DNA from: Nannocystis sp.
GTDB lineage: Bacteria; Myxococcota_A; Polyangia; Nannocystales; Nannocystaceae
Length of the DNA stretch: 64,000 nucleotides
NCBI RefSeq assembly: GCF_016714285.1
Contig: NZ_JADJNN010000004.1
Location: forward strand, 62,001 to 126,000
Direction: 5' to 3'
This document shows, one piece after another, positions 54,401 to 63,087 of this stretch; the first letter of the stretch is position 1, and every line of letters starts with the position of its first letter. Under the pieces are notes generated by a model, which was not told the origin of the DNA, did not search any database, and was given only the letters and a program-made list of their open reading frames with translations. The position numbers and the translations under genes were made by a program.

Positions 54401-55279
54401 CGCGGCACCGTGGCGATGACCGCGGGCATCGCCGCCTACCTCGGCGGCCGCTTCCGCGAGGCCCACGAGGCCAGCAGCGCCGCCGAGGCGATCCTCCGCC
54501 GCTGCCCCGAGGGCGCGTGGGACCTCGTCAACGCCCAGATCTTCGGCCTCGCCGCCCTCGTCTACCGCGGCGAACTCGCGGCCGTCGGCCAGCGCGTCGC
54601 CCCGCTGCTCCGCGAGGCCGACAGCCGCGGCAACCTCTACTTGCTCGCCAGCCTGCGCGGCGGCCCGACCCACCTCCACACCCTCGCCCGCGGCGCCGTC
54701 GACGAGGCCGCCACCAGCGTCGACGAGGCCGAGCGCCGCTGGTCCGCCCGCGGCGTCCAGCTCTACTGGCAGCTGCACACCCGCTGCAACATCGACCTCT
54801 ACCGCGGCGACCCGGTCCGGGCCCTCGCCCGCCTCGAGCGCGCCTGGGGCTCTCTCGGCACCCTCCTGCGGATCCAGCTGGTCCGCGTCGAGGCCCTCCA
54901 CCTGCGCGGCCGCTGCCTGCTCGCCAGCCTCGGCCCCGAGCGCCGCATCCTCGCCGACGCCCGTGCCATCGAGGCGGAGCAGACCGCGTGGGGCGACGCC
55001 CTCGCCCAGCTGCTGCGCGCCGGCGCGGCCGCCCGGGCCGGCCAGATCGAAGGCGCCATCCACCACCTCGCCGACGCCGCCGCCGGCTGCGAGGCCGCCG
55101 ACATGGCCCTCCTCGCCGCCGCCGCCCGCCGCCGCCGCGGCGAGCTCCAGCCCGGCCCCGACGGCCAGCGCTGGCGCAGCAGCGCCGACGCCTGGCTGCA
55201 AGCCCAGGAGGTCGCCGACATCCCGCGCCTGCTCGCCACCCTGGTCCCCGGCTTCCCCACCCGCGCCCTCCCGCCGTGA
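51485..55279 (+). CDS. Ser/Thr kinase with AAA-type ATPase and TPR-like repeats (PknK-like)
   Basis: A 1264-residue protein without membrane segments. Residues 16-310 are a kinase: LGAGGYGVVF, Lys45, HRDLKPSN (176-183), DFG (196-198) and MAPEQ (220-224), all intact. From about 335 an ATPase domain follows. Its Walker A is GAPGLGRS (363-370), with Arg369 in place of the usual Lys, while Walker B LVLAIDDLHWGD is normal. The rest is a long array of helical TPR-like repeats with Ala-rich helices. Such proteins act as cytoplasmic sensor kinases that are probably allosterically gated by the ATPase part. The ATG is at 51485. A second, related protein lies at 58634-62292. Confidence 0.9.
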   Translation: MIASAPGPEFGGNARFELRRRLGAGGYGVVFEALDRERSVIVALKTLRELQPEALYRFKREFRALADVRHENLVRLHELVSEGDQWFFTMELVEGRDFLAALGSEPTTTAPRSSIDGLSHTVRLAPAELARLSNPSTGAAPPRSSARAPVDPDRLRPLLRQLAAGVAALHRRGMQHRDLKPSNVLITPAGRVVILDFGLVAERHGRRSDAAQIVGTVEYMAPEQAAGLPTSPASDWYSVGVMLFEALTGELPFSGTLLEMLTHRIEQDAPSVRARNPEVPSDLAALCMALLARDPEHRPSDAEVLALLGSDPAASSTTLSLDAARSGAHVSATLLGRGDELARLAEALTDARAGRTSLVRLRGAPGLGRSALLEHFVAALEHDSSTTVVLSARCSERESVPYKGVDGLIDALARELYSREDAVVARLLPPHLATLARLFPVLRRVPAIARATAQLAAQQDDDSLAPHELRQRAFAALRALLGNLVTGLLASTATLVLAIDDLHWGDRDSAALLRELLAAPDPPPLLLIASHRSDAGPGPCVQALLDLPPQPRLVRRELELGPLPLAAASELARALLIGSPRRSDAEALALEAGGNPLFLAELCRFVGDRGDAQGDPELADFDDLLRRRVAGLDLASRALLEVVAIAADPIDPAIVAAVARHQSDPQPIFAALRREHLLRSHRADGQTTIEPFHDRVSAAVLADLDPARTRQIHRDLADALERAANPDIERLRVHLAAAGETQRATAYTLQAAARASAALAFERAAALYRAAIAHAPASERPRLEVLLGEALASDGRGIEAAEAFLRAAAANAGEPALDLLRRAGFERLRGGQIDEGITVLRQVLASVGMQLAASRTGALLALIGHRIALALRGLRFRERPESAIPRALLRRADVAWSVGASGLGMVDDIAAGQFQSLALRLALRAGEPLRICRTLAGEVAFSAVGGTRSLRRTARLLHTARTLAERLDQPHLRGTVAMTAGIAAYLGGRFREAHEASSAAEAILRRCPEGAWDLVNAQIFGLAALVYRGELAAVGQRVAPLLREADSRGNLYLLASLRGGPTHLHTLARGAVDEAATSVDEAERRWSARGVQLYWQLHTRCNIDLYRGDPVRALARLERAWGSLGTLLRIQLVRVEALHLRGRCLLASLGPERRILADARAIEAEQTAWGDALAQLLRAGAAARAGQIEGAIHHLADAAAGCEAADMALLAAAARRRRGELQPGPDGQRWRSSADAWLQAQEVADIPRLLATLVPGFPTRALPP
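54244..54262. repeat. dispersed palindromic element in the kinase gene 51485-55279
   Basis: CCTGGCC-CTTC-GGGCAGG has seven-base arms with one mismatch. It is read as L-A-L-R-A-G, matching the common phase L-x-L-x-x-G of other copies. Confidence 0.45.
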
Positions 55280-55337
55280 GCCCGCCGCGCGTCCCTGCGC
55301 CGGAATCCCGGCCCCACGCACCCGCGTTGCTGCGCCG

Positions 55338-56495
55338 ATGCCCCGCAGCAAGCTCGACACCCTGATCTACGCGACGATCCTCCTGACCCCGATGGCGGTC
55401 GCGACCGGTTACCTCGCCTTCGCACCGACGCCCGCGCCGATCGTCATCGTCGAGCCCGCGCCCGCGTCGGTCTGTCCCGCGCCCGCGCCCGTCGCCCCGA
55501 CCACCGAACCCAGCGAGCCCGCCGAGCCCAGCGAGCCCGTCGCGGTCGAACCAGTCGCCACCGACCCGCCGTCCCCGATCGACCCGTCCATCGCGCTCGC
55601 CGGCGCCGGCATGCTCATGTACGACGGCCAGCTGGTCATCAGCACCGCCCCCGATCTCAGCTGGTCCAAGGGACAGCTTCGCAACCACCCGCGCGCCTGG
55701 GCCGTCGAGGTCAGCAAGCGGGTCGACGCGGCCCGCCTCCCCGACCCGCTGCGCGCCCTCGCCGACGCCCGCATCATCGTCCACGCCGCCGACGGCAGCA
55801 CCTGCACCGCGACCACTCGCCCGGACAGCCTCACGATCTTCGGCCGCCAGGACGGCGAGCTCGCCTACCCCGAGGATGACAACGACGAGCTCACCCCCGC
55901 CCAGCGCCTCGCCGTCCGCGAGCAGGTGTTCGCCGAGGCCCAGCTGCTGCGCGCTCGCCTCCACCGCGACGAGGGCCGCTGCGAGGGCGTGTGGGCCCGC
56001 GCCGCCGCGCTCCCGGCCCCCGCCGTGTTCGCCGCCCGCGAACAGGACGAGCAAGACCCGGCCCTGCGCGCCAAGCTGCTCGCCCAGCTCGCCGGCATGC
56101 CGCAGATCGAGGCCCTCGCCCGCGCCTACCGCCAGCACAACGCCGAGTCCGGCGAGGACCAGCCGGCCTGGTCCGTGTACCTCAAGGACACCCTGCAGGT
56201 GACCCGCTGGGACGAGCTCAGCGGCACCCGCAGCTACCTCAACGTCGTCATCGGCGACGGCGGCGAGGCCTGCAGCGGCCTGTTCTCCGACCAGGTCGCC
56301 GTGCTGTTTCGCCTCGACAGCGGCGAGCCCGTCGCGCAGGACGACCCCGGCTTCCTGCACCCGCTCGCCGTCATGGACCTCGAGCGCGACGGCCACCTCG
56401 AGGCCGTCACCGAGGGCGGCCTCCAGCTCGAGAGCCGCGGCCCCACGAGCACGCTCCAGCGCTTCAACATCCCGTACCACGGCTGCCCCTGCTGA
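55338..56495 (+). CDS. membrane-anchored hypothetical protein with Pro/Glu linker
   Basis: A 385-residue protein. One N-terminal membrane helix (LIYATILLTPMAVATGYLAF) is followed by a Pro/Glu/Val-rich linker, then a globular part (MLMYDGQLVISTAPDLSW...RSYLNVVIGDGGEACSGLFS) that contains an acidic stretch PEDDNDELTPAQR. The C-terminal LAVMDLERDGHLEAVTEGG resembles a single FG-GAP-type calcium loop. I do not recognise the family. It may be anchored in the inner membrane with the rest in the periplasm. It lies 58 bases after the kinase gene, perhaps in the same transcript. Confidence 0.72.
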   Translation: MPRSKLDTLIYATILLTPMAVATGYLAFAPTPAPIVIVEPAPASVCPAPAPVAPTTEPSEPAEPSEPVAVEPVATDPPSPIDPSIALAGAGMLMYDGQLVISTAPDLSWSKGQLRNHPRAWAVEVSKRVDAARLPDPLRALADARIIVHAADGSTCTATTRPDSLTIFGRQDGELAYPEDDNDELTPAQRLAVREQVFAEAQLLRARLHRDEGRCEGVWARAAALPAPAVFAAREQDEQDPALRAKLLAQLAGMPQIEALARAYRQHNAESGEDQPAWSVYLKDTLQVTRWDELSGTRSYLNVVIGDGGEACSGLFSDQVAVLFRLDSGEPVAQDDPGFLHPLAVMDLERDGHLEAVTEGGLQLESRGPTSTLQRFNIPYHGCPC

Positions 56496-56546
56496 GCGCA
56501 GTCGCCGTGCATCGGGCCCACCCAGCGCGCACGCACGCCCGCGCGA

Positions 56547-58436
56547 TCAGCCGCCCGGATCGTCCTTCTCGAGCGCCCAGAACCCGCGCATGTTGAGCGT
56601 GGTGACATCCTGCCCCGGCATCCAGAACGGCGGGTGCGACGGGTCGACCCCCGGCATCGGGTTCTCGTCGATCGCCATCATCCACAGCTGCTTGACCTCG
56701 TCCTTGGTCCCGACGCTGCGGTTGCCGAAGGTCCGGCGCGAGGTGAACACCACCCACGCGTAGCCGCCCGAGTTGCGCGGCGCGAAGGTCGGCTCGTAGT
56801 TCCAGCCGCGGTCGCGGTCGCCGGCGACGAACGGGTACACGTCGCCGTTCGCGTTGGCCAGCCGGATCTCCGCGCCTGGCATCGAGCTGCTGGCGAGGTA
56901 CAGGAAGCCCTGACTCAGCCGCGTGTCGAGCGAGTTGGGGTACGCGCCGCGGTGGTAGGTGATCCACGAGCCGTCGGGCATCACGCTCGGGAAGGTGATT
57001 CCGTTGAGCGCCGGGTCGTTGCCCGGCGTCACCAGCTCGAGCGGGTTGGTCACCTGCTTCAGCGCCTCGTCGAAGTCGTAGACCGACAGCGCGTGGCTGT
57101 TGTGATCGACGAAGGCCAGCTTCTTGTTGTTGGCCGAGAACGCCGGCATGTTGAGCAGGACCCCGTCCAGCCCCGTGTTGGCCAGCTTGGTCCCCGTCAG
57201 CGCGTCCCACATGCCGTCGTGACCGCCCGGCGGCCCGGGCAGCGAGGTCTCGCCGTTCTCGACCACCACCGCGCCGTCGGCCGAGACCCCCGCCATCGCC
57301 CAGTCGCGGATCGGCTTGCCCACCCCGGTGATGTCGAGCTTGCTCGCGTTACTCGCCAGGTCCCAGTTCGACACCGAGATGTCGCCGCCCAGGATCAGCG
57401 TGCGCCCGTTGGCCGACACCGAGTGGCAGGTGCTGCAGCCGTTCTGGCCGCCCGCCGCCAGGAAGTCCTCGGGCGCGTTGGCCCCCGGGTTGATGCGCAG
57501 CACCCGGCCGAGGCTGTTGGCCCAGTAGTACACCGAGCCGATCAGCGGCTCCGCCGAGATCGTCCACGCGTCATCGCTGATCACCGTGGCGCTCGGCTGA
57601 CCGAGCACGAGGCGATGGATCCTCAGCTTGAGCTCGCCGCCCGCGACCGTCTTCGCCATCGCGTCCCAGATCGCCTGGTCGATGAGATAGCGCGAGGGCG
57701 GCTCGGCCGTGGTGTAGATCTTCACGTCGAGCAGCTCGTGCGTGTAATGCACGAGGTACTTGTCGCCCGCCGTGGTCCCGTTCCACATCAGCTCCGGCGC
57801 CGGCAGCCCGGTCGGGAACACCATCCCGTCGTACGGGTAGGCCAGCTGCGCCGTCGGGTCCTGATCGACCGCGCCGTCCAGCAGCTGCTTGTCGGCGTCG
57901 GTGATGTCGCCGATCACCAGCTCGTGCTTGAGGAACACCTCGACGTCCGCGTCGGCCTTGAGACTGTCGTAGCTGGCCTCGACCCCGAAGTGCCCGCCGA
58001 AGCCGCCCGACGCCGTGACCACCCCGTTGTCGTCGACCTTGCCGAGGAAGGTCGCCTCGCTGCTCCACGTCGCCTTCACCGGCGCCCCGTCGAGCTTCGC
58101 CGTCAGCTGCACCGCCGGCGCCGCGCCGTTGTCGATCACGATCATCACCGCCGCCGGATCGATCACCAGCACGCCCTCGGGACCGCCGCCGCCAGAGCTC
58201 GGGTCGACCGTCGTCGGCGTGCTCGTCGGCGCGCCGGTCGTCGGCGGCGACTCGCCCGTGCTCGCCTCGCTCGCGCCGCCGGTCTGCGTCAGCGAGCCGC
58301 CGCTCATGGTCACGCTGGCCGACGCCGCGGTGCCGTCACCGCGGCTGCCATCATCGCTACAGCCGAACATCAGCGCAGCGAAGGCCGGCCACGCGAGCGC
58401 CGTAATACCCCGAGAGAGACCGGATCGAGATCGCAT
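56547..58436 (-). CDS. Ig-like / TolB-type propeller lipoprotein with CxxCH motif
   Basis: A 629-residue protein. The signal WPAFAALMFGC ends in a lipobox and a Ser/Thr/Gly linker follows. An Ig-like domain has VLVIDPAAVMIVIDNGAAPA and ATWSSEATFLGKVDDNGVVT. The later part contains FLAAGGQNGCSTCHSVSANG, a single CxxCH of the type that binds heme c, then propeller-like strands (AMAGVSADGAVVVENGE; MPAFSANNKKLAFVDHNSHA; ITFPSVMPDGSWITYHRGAY) resembling TolB/WD40. The ATG at 58436 has GAGGTG a few bases upstream. Surface electron transfer or ligand binding is possible. It is divergent from the kinase at 58634. Confidence 0.85.
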   Translation of the reverse strand: MRSRSGLSRGITALAWPAFAALMFGCSDDGSRGDGTAASASVTMSGGSLTQTGGASEASTGESPPTTGAPTSTPTTVDPSSGGGGPEGVLVIDPAAVMIVIDNGAAPAVQLTAKLDGAPVKATWSSEATFLGKVDDNGVVTASGGFGGHFGVEASYDSLKADADVEVFLKHELVIGDITDADKQLLDGAVDQDPTAQLAYPYDGMVFPTGLPAPELMWNGTTAGDKYLVHYTHELLDVKIYTTAEPPSRYLIDQAIWDAMAKTVAGGELKLRIHRLVLGQPSATVISDDAWTISAEPLIGSVYYWANSLGRVLRINPGANAPEDFLAAGGQNGCSTCHSVSANGRTLILGGDISVSNWDLASNASKLDITGVGKPIRDWAMAGVSADGAVVVENGETSLPGPPGGHDGMWDALTGTKLANTGLDGVLLNMPAFSANNKKLAFVDHNSHALSVYDFDEALKQVTNPLELVTPGNDPALNGITFPSVMPDGSWITYHRGAYPNSLDTRLSQGFLYLASSSMPGAEIRLANANGDVYPFVAGDRDRGWNYEPTFAPRNSGGYAWVVFTSRRTFGNRSVGTKDEVKQLWMMAIDENPMPGVDPSHPPFWMPGQDVTTLNMRGFWALEKDDPGG

Positions 58437-58633
58437 GAACACCTCGCAGCCCCTCGCCTACCACGCCTCGTCGCCCGCGTGCAGCCGCAGATCCACCCGC
58501 ACCGCGACCTCCCGCGAACGCGGCCCCCAGGCGTGGTCCGTCGGGCCCCGCCGTGACACACCGTCGTGACACCGTGGCCTCGACGTGAGGACCGTCCGAA
58601 CACAGGCCCGGGCGTGTTACGCTGCCGGCCGCC

Positions 58634-61600
58634 GTGCAGGACCTCGAAGCGGACAGACTGCGCGCGCTGATGCGGGCGACGGTGTTCGGCCAGCCGCGCC
58701 AGCCCGTCACCATCGACCGCTATGAGATCGTCCGCCTGCTCGGGTCGGGGGCGATGGGCCTCGTCTACGAGGTCTTCGACCCCAAGCGCGGCGAGCAGGT
58801 CGCCCTCAAGACCCTCCGCGGCCACAGCCCCCGCGCCCTCACCCTGTTCAAGCGCGAGTTCCGGGCCCTCTCCCGCATCACCCACCCGAACCTCGTCGGC
58901 CTCTACGAGCTCGGCCGCGACCAGCACCAGTACTTCTTCACCATGGAGCTGGTCCGCGGCGTCCCGCTCCTGCGCTACCTGTGGGGCGCCGAACCCGAGA
59001 GCCCCGACGAGGCCGAACTCCCGCTCACGCCGGTGGCCGACTTCCCGCGCCTGCGCGCCGTGTTCGCCCAGCTCGCCGAGGGCGTCCAGGCCCTCCACCA
59101 CGCCCACAAGCTCCACCGCGACATCAAGCCCACCAACGTCATGGTCACCCACCAGGGCCGCGTCGTCCTCATGGACTTCGGCTTCGTCGGCGACGAGTCC
59201 GTCGGCACCCTCGAGTCGACCGCCGGCAGCATGGTCGTCGGCACCCCCGCGTACATGGCCCCCGAGCAGGCCCTGGGCGGCCCGCGCACCCCCCGAGCGA
59301 CTGGTACGCCTTCGGCGCGACCCTCTACATGGCGCTCACCGGCCAGGTCCCGTTCCACGGCGAGAACATCGCCACCTTGATGGAGCGCAAGCAGAGCGAC
59401 CACCCCACGCCCCCGCGCTCGCTCGCCGCCGGCATCCCCGAGGACCTCGAGCAGCTCTGCATGCAGCTGCTCCAGCCCCTCCCCGAACACCGCCCCACCG
59501 GCGCCGACCTGCTCGAGCGGCTGCACCAGGGCTCCGAGGTCAGCCACACCCGCGGCTTCGCCTACCTCTCGCCCGCCGCCACCCACGTCGGCGCCCGCCG
59601 CTTCATCGGCCGCGGCCCCGAGGCCCTGCGCCTGCGCGGCGCCTACGCCTCCGTCTGCACCGACGGCCGCCCCGCCGTGGTGCTCCTGTGCAGCCGCGCC
59701 GGCCTCGGCAAGTCGGCCCTCATCCGCCACGTCACCGACGAGCTGCGCCGCTCCGCCGTGGTCCTGCGCGCCCGCTGCTACGAACGCGACGGCGTCCCCT
59801 TCAAGGCCCTCGACAGCCTCGTCGACGCCCTCGCCCGCCACCTGCGCCAGCAGCCGCGCCCCGAGCTCGCGCCCGCCGTCGCCGCCCTCGCCCCGCTGTT
59901 CCCGGTCCTGCAGACCGCCGCCGCCGGAGCCGAGCCGCCGAGCCGCCCCGCCGACCACCTGCTCGGCCCCGACGCCTTCGCCGCCCTGCGCCACCTCCTC
60001 GCCCGCCTCACCGCCCCGCGCCCGCTCACGCTGTGGATCGACGACCTGCAGTGGGGCGACGAGGGCAGCGTGCGCGCCCTCCAGGCCCTGCTCGCCCCGC
60101 CCGACCCGCCGCCCGTGCTCCTGATCGCCAGCTACCGCAGCGAGGACCGCGACACCAGCCCCGCCCTGCGTGTCCTTCAGGACATGTCCCTCGCGCCAGG
60201 CCTCTCGGTGCAGGCGATCGAGCTCGGCCCGCTCGACCCCGAGGAGACCCTCGCCCTCGCCTCCGCCGTGCTCGGCGCCGACACGGCCCCCGCCCGCCTC
60301 GCCAAGCTCGCCGCCGAGGCCCAGGGCAGCCCGCAGTTCGTCCACGACCTCGCCCGCTTCGTCGCCCACGGCCGCGGCGCCGCCCCCGAGGTCACCCTCG
60401 ACGAGCTGCTCGAGATCCGCATCGCCCGCCTCAGCGAGCCCCAGCGCCGCCTCCTCGATCTCATCGCCGTCGCCGGCGGCCCGGTCCACGCCGCCACCGC
60501 CCTGCGCGCCGCCGAGGTCGCCAAGGACGCCCGCGTCGTCGTCCACGAGCTGCTCGGCCTCGGCCTCCTGCGCAGCCTCTCCGCCGCCGACGGCGAGCGC
60601 CTCGACGCCTACCACGAGCGCACCCGCGAGGTCGTGCTCGCCCACCTCGACGGCACCGCCCTGCGCGCCCTGCATGCCACCCTCGCCGCTGCCCTCGCCG
60701 CCGCCCTCGCCGCCCAACCCGACGACCACGCCGACCACGAACTCCTGAGCCGCCTGTACCGCGGCGCCGGCGACGTGCCCCGCGCCCGCCACCACGCCGG
60801 CCTGGCCGCCCGCGCCGCCGCCACCGCCCGCGACTTCGATCGCGCCGCCGCGATCCTCCTGCGCACCAGCGAGTGGAGCCCCGCCGAAGCCCCGGCCCTC
60901 CACATCCAGCGCGCCGAGGCCCTCGCCCGCGCCGGCCGCAGCCGCGCCGCCGCCGACGCCTACCTGGCCGCAAGGACAGGCGTCGACCGCGAGACCCAGA
61001 TCGAGTGCAGCGCCCACGCGGCCCTCCATCTCCTCAGCGCCGGCCACCTCGAGGACGGCCGCAAGGCCCTCGCCGACGGCTTCACCACCGCCGGACTCGC
61101 CCTCCCCGCCGCCAGCGTCCGCGGCCGCCTCGCCGCGCTCTGGCGCCGCGGTCGCATGGCCGTCCGCGGCCTGCAGTGGAGCGAGCGCCCCGCCAGCGAG
61201 GTCCCGCGCGCCGCCCTGGCCCGCGTCGACCTCCTGCGCGCCGCGACGGTCGGCGCCCTCGTCGTCGACCCCGGCAGCGCCGCCGACATCCAGGCCCAGC
61301 ATCTCTTGCTGTCCCTCGAGACAGGTGAACCATCCCACATCGGCCGCGCGATCGCCCTCGAGGCCACCCTGGCCGCCCAGCTCGGCCCCGCCGGCCGGCC
61401 CCGCTGCCTCGCCATGCTCGCCGAGGCCCGCGCCCTCGCCCAGCGCCTGAACGACCGCGAGACCACCTACCTCGTCGAGATGGTCCTGCTCCTCGACGCC
61501 GCCCAGACCGGCGACTTCGCGGCCGTCCTCGCCCGCGCCGAGGCCCTCACCGCCAACGCCGACCTCGCCCTGCCCCACGCCCGCAACCTCGTCGACGGCC

Positions 61601-62292
61601 ACGGCCTGCTCGCCCTGCTTCAACTCGGCCGCCTACCCCTGCTCGCCGAACGCCTGCCCCCCCGCCTCCACGCCGCCGCGGAGCACGACGACCGCTGCGC
61701 CCAGGTCACCCTCCACGGCCTCGACCTCTGGCTCCGCCTCGCCCGCGACGACCTCCCCGCCGCCCACGCGGCCCTCGCCGCCGCCGAGCGAGCCTGGCCC
61801 CACCCGCCCGCGCTGGGCTACCACAACCAGCACCTCCAGCTCACCCACGCCCGCGTCGTCCTCCACCTCTACACCGGCCACCCCGCGCGCGCCGTCGCCG
61901 TCCTGCAGGACGACGCCCCCGCTCTGGCCCGCGCCGGCGTCGCCCAGACCCACGCCGCCAGCGTCCTCATGGCCGAGCTGGGCGCCCGCGTGCACGTCGC
62001 CGCGTGGCGCCAACAACCCGCCGACACGACCCTGCGCCGCGCGGCCGCCCGCGCCGTCGACGACCTCCACGCCCACGGCGCCCACGCCTCCGCGGCCCTC
62101 CTGCGCGCCAGCCTCCACCCCGAGTCCGCCGCCTCGCTGCTGCGCGCCGCCGCCGACGAGTTCGCCGCCAGCGGCCGCGCGATCCACCACGCCACCGCCC
62201 TCCTGCGCCTGCACGACCCGGCCGGCGCCGCGGCCCTCGGCGCCCTCGGCGTCGTCGACCCCGACCGCCTCGCCGGCGTGCTCGCCCCCTGA
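58634..62292 (+). CDS. Ser/Thr kinase with AAA-type ATPase and TPR-like repeats, frameshifted
   Basis: A PknK-like protein of about 1219 residues once a one-base frameshift is corrected. The kinase has LGSGAMGLVY, Lys59, HRDIKPTN (161-168), DFG (181-183) and MAPE (208-211). After GGPRTP the frame changes at the C run 59289-59294; one extra C restores PSDWYAFGATLYMALTG. The ATPase domain has a normal Walker A SRAGLGKSAL (Lys present) and Walker B TLWIDDLQWGD, then long helical repeats. It is a paralogue of the kinase at 51485-55279. It starts at a GTG at 58634. The intact remainder argues for a sequence error rather than a dead gene. Confidence 0.88.
60171..60201. repeat. doubled dispersed palindromic element in kinase gene
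   Basis: TGTCC-TTCA-GGACA is followed directly by TGTCC-CTCG-CGCCAGGC and encodes V-L-Q-D-M-S-L-A-P-G. It has the same layout as 45685-45715 in an unrelated gene. Confidence 0.6.
60963..60980. repeat. dispersed palindromic element in kinase gene
   Basis: CCTGGCC-GCAA-GGACAGG has seven-base arms with one mismatch and is read as L-A-A-R-T-G. Confidence 0.5.
61309..61326. repeat. dispersed palindromic element in kinase gene
   Basis: CTGTC-CCTCGA-GACAGGT, arms CTGTC/GACAG, is read as L-S-L-E-T-G. The position matches, in the aligned repeats, the copy at 54244-54262 of the paralogous kinase. Confidence 0.5.
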
Positions 62293-62320
62293 CGCCCTCG
62301 CTGTCGTCGACCCCAACGCA
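62242..62320 (+). repeat. possible duplicated 3' tail of the kinase gene
   Basis: GCCCTCGGCGTCGTCGACCC, from the codons for ALGVVDP (62242-62261), recurs after the stop as GCCCTCGCTGTCGTCGACCC (62294-62313). The next few bases are similar. It is a shorter, weaker echo than those at 6181 and 51298. Confidence 0.4.
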
Positions 62321-62430
62321 TCGGTCCCCGGTGACCCGCCGCGCGGCCCGTGGCCCAACGTCGACTCACGGCCAGCCAGGGTCCAGAGCCCCCGCCACGG
62401 CTCCCGGCGCCCGTGTTAGCCTGCCAGACA

Positions 62431-63087
62431 ATGGTCGACGATTTCGCCCTCCTCGACGCCTGGCGTGCCGGCGACTTGCAAGCCGGCAGCCAGCTCTTCG
62501 ATCGCCACTTCGAGAGCATCCATCGCTTCTTGCGCAACAAGGTCGGCGACGACACCGACGAGGTCATGCAGCGCACCCTGCTGGCCTGCGTCGAGACCCG
62601 CGACCGCTTCCGCGGCGCCTCGAGCTTCCGCACCTACCTGTTCGGCGTGGCCCGCCTCGAGCTGCTCGCCCACTACCGCCGCAAGCGCAAGATGGACAGC
62701 CATATCGAGCTCGAGTCGCGGTCCTTCTTCGACCTCGACCCCTCGCCCAGCACCATCGTCGCCCGCCACATGGAGCAGCAGATCCTCCACGAGGCCCTGC
62801 GCCGGCTCCCGATCGACCTCCAGATCGCCCTCGAGCTGCACTACTGGGAGGCGATGTCCGCCACCGAAGTCGCCACCGTCCTCGAGATCCCCGCCGGCAC
62901 CGTCAAGAGCCGCCTGCGCCGCGCCAAGGAGATGCTGCGCGACACCATGGCCGGCCTGGCCCTGTCCAAGCCCGCCCTCGAGAGCACCCTCGGCGACCTC
63001 GCGGGCTGGGCCAAGTCGCTCGGCGAAACCCTGCGCGAGGGCGCCGCGGTCTCACGCAAGCCGGTGGTGGAGCCGGGCACCCCATGA
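62431..63087 (+). CDS. ECF-type RNA polymerase sigma factor
   Basis: A 218-residue protein. Region 2 is SQLFDRHFESIHRFLRNKVG...FRTYLFGVARLELLAHYRRK. Region 4 is LRRLPIDLQIALELHYWEAM with the helix-turn-helix SATEVATVLEIPAGTVKSRL. A C-terminal tail of about 50 residues follows. It would direct polymerase to a specific promoter set. No anti-sigma factor is adjacent. The next gene, an SppA-like peptidase, overlaps it through ATGA, so the two are expressed together. The ATG is at 62431. Confidence 0.92.
   Translation: MVDDFALLDAWRAGDLQAGSQLFDRHFESIHRFLRNKVGDDTDEVMQRTLLACVETRDRFRGASSFRTYLFGVARLELLAHYRRKRKMDSHIELESRSFFDLDPSPSTIVARHMEQQILHEALRRLPIDLQIALELHYWEAMSATEVATVLEIPAGTVKSRLRRAKEMLRDTMAGLALSKPALESTLGDLAGWAKSLGETLREGAAVSRKPVVEPGTP

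Noticed and set aside
58634..59380. A separate short kinase gene
   Set aside because: Its C-terminal residues after GGPRTP make no sense, while the next frame continues the kinase domain exactly; one missing C explains it.
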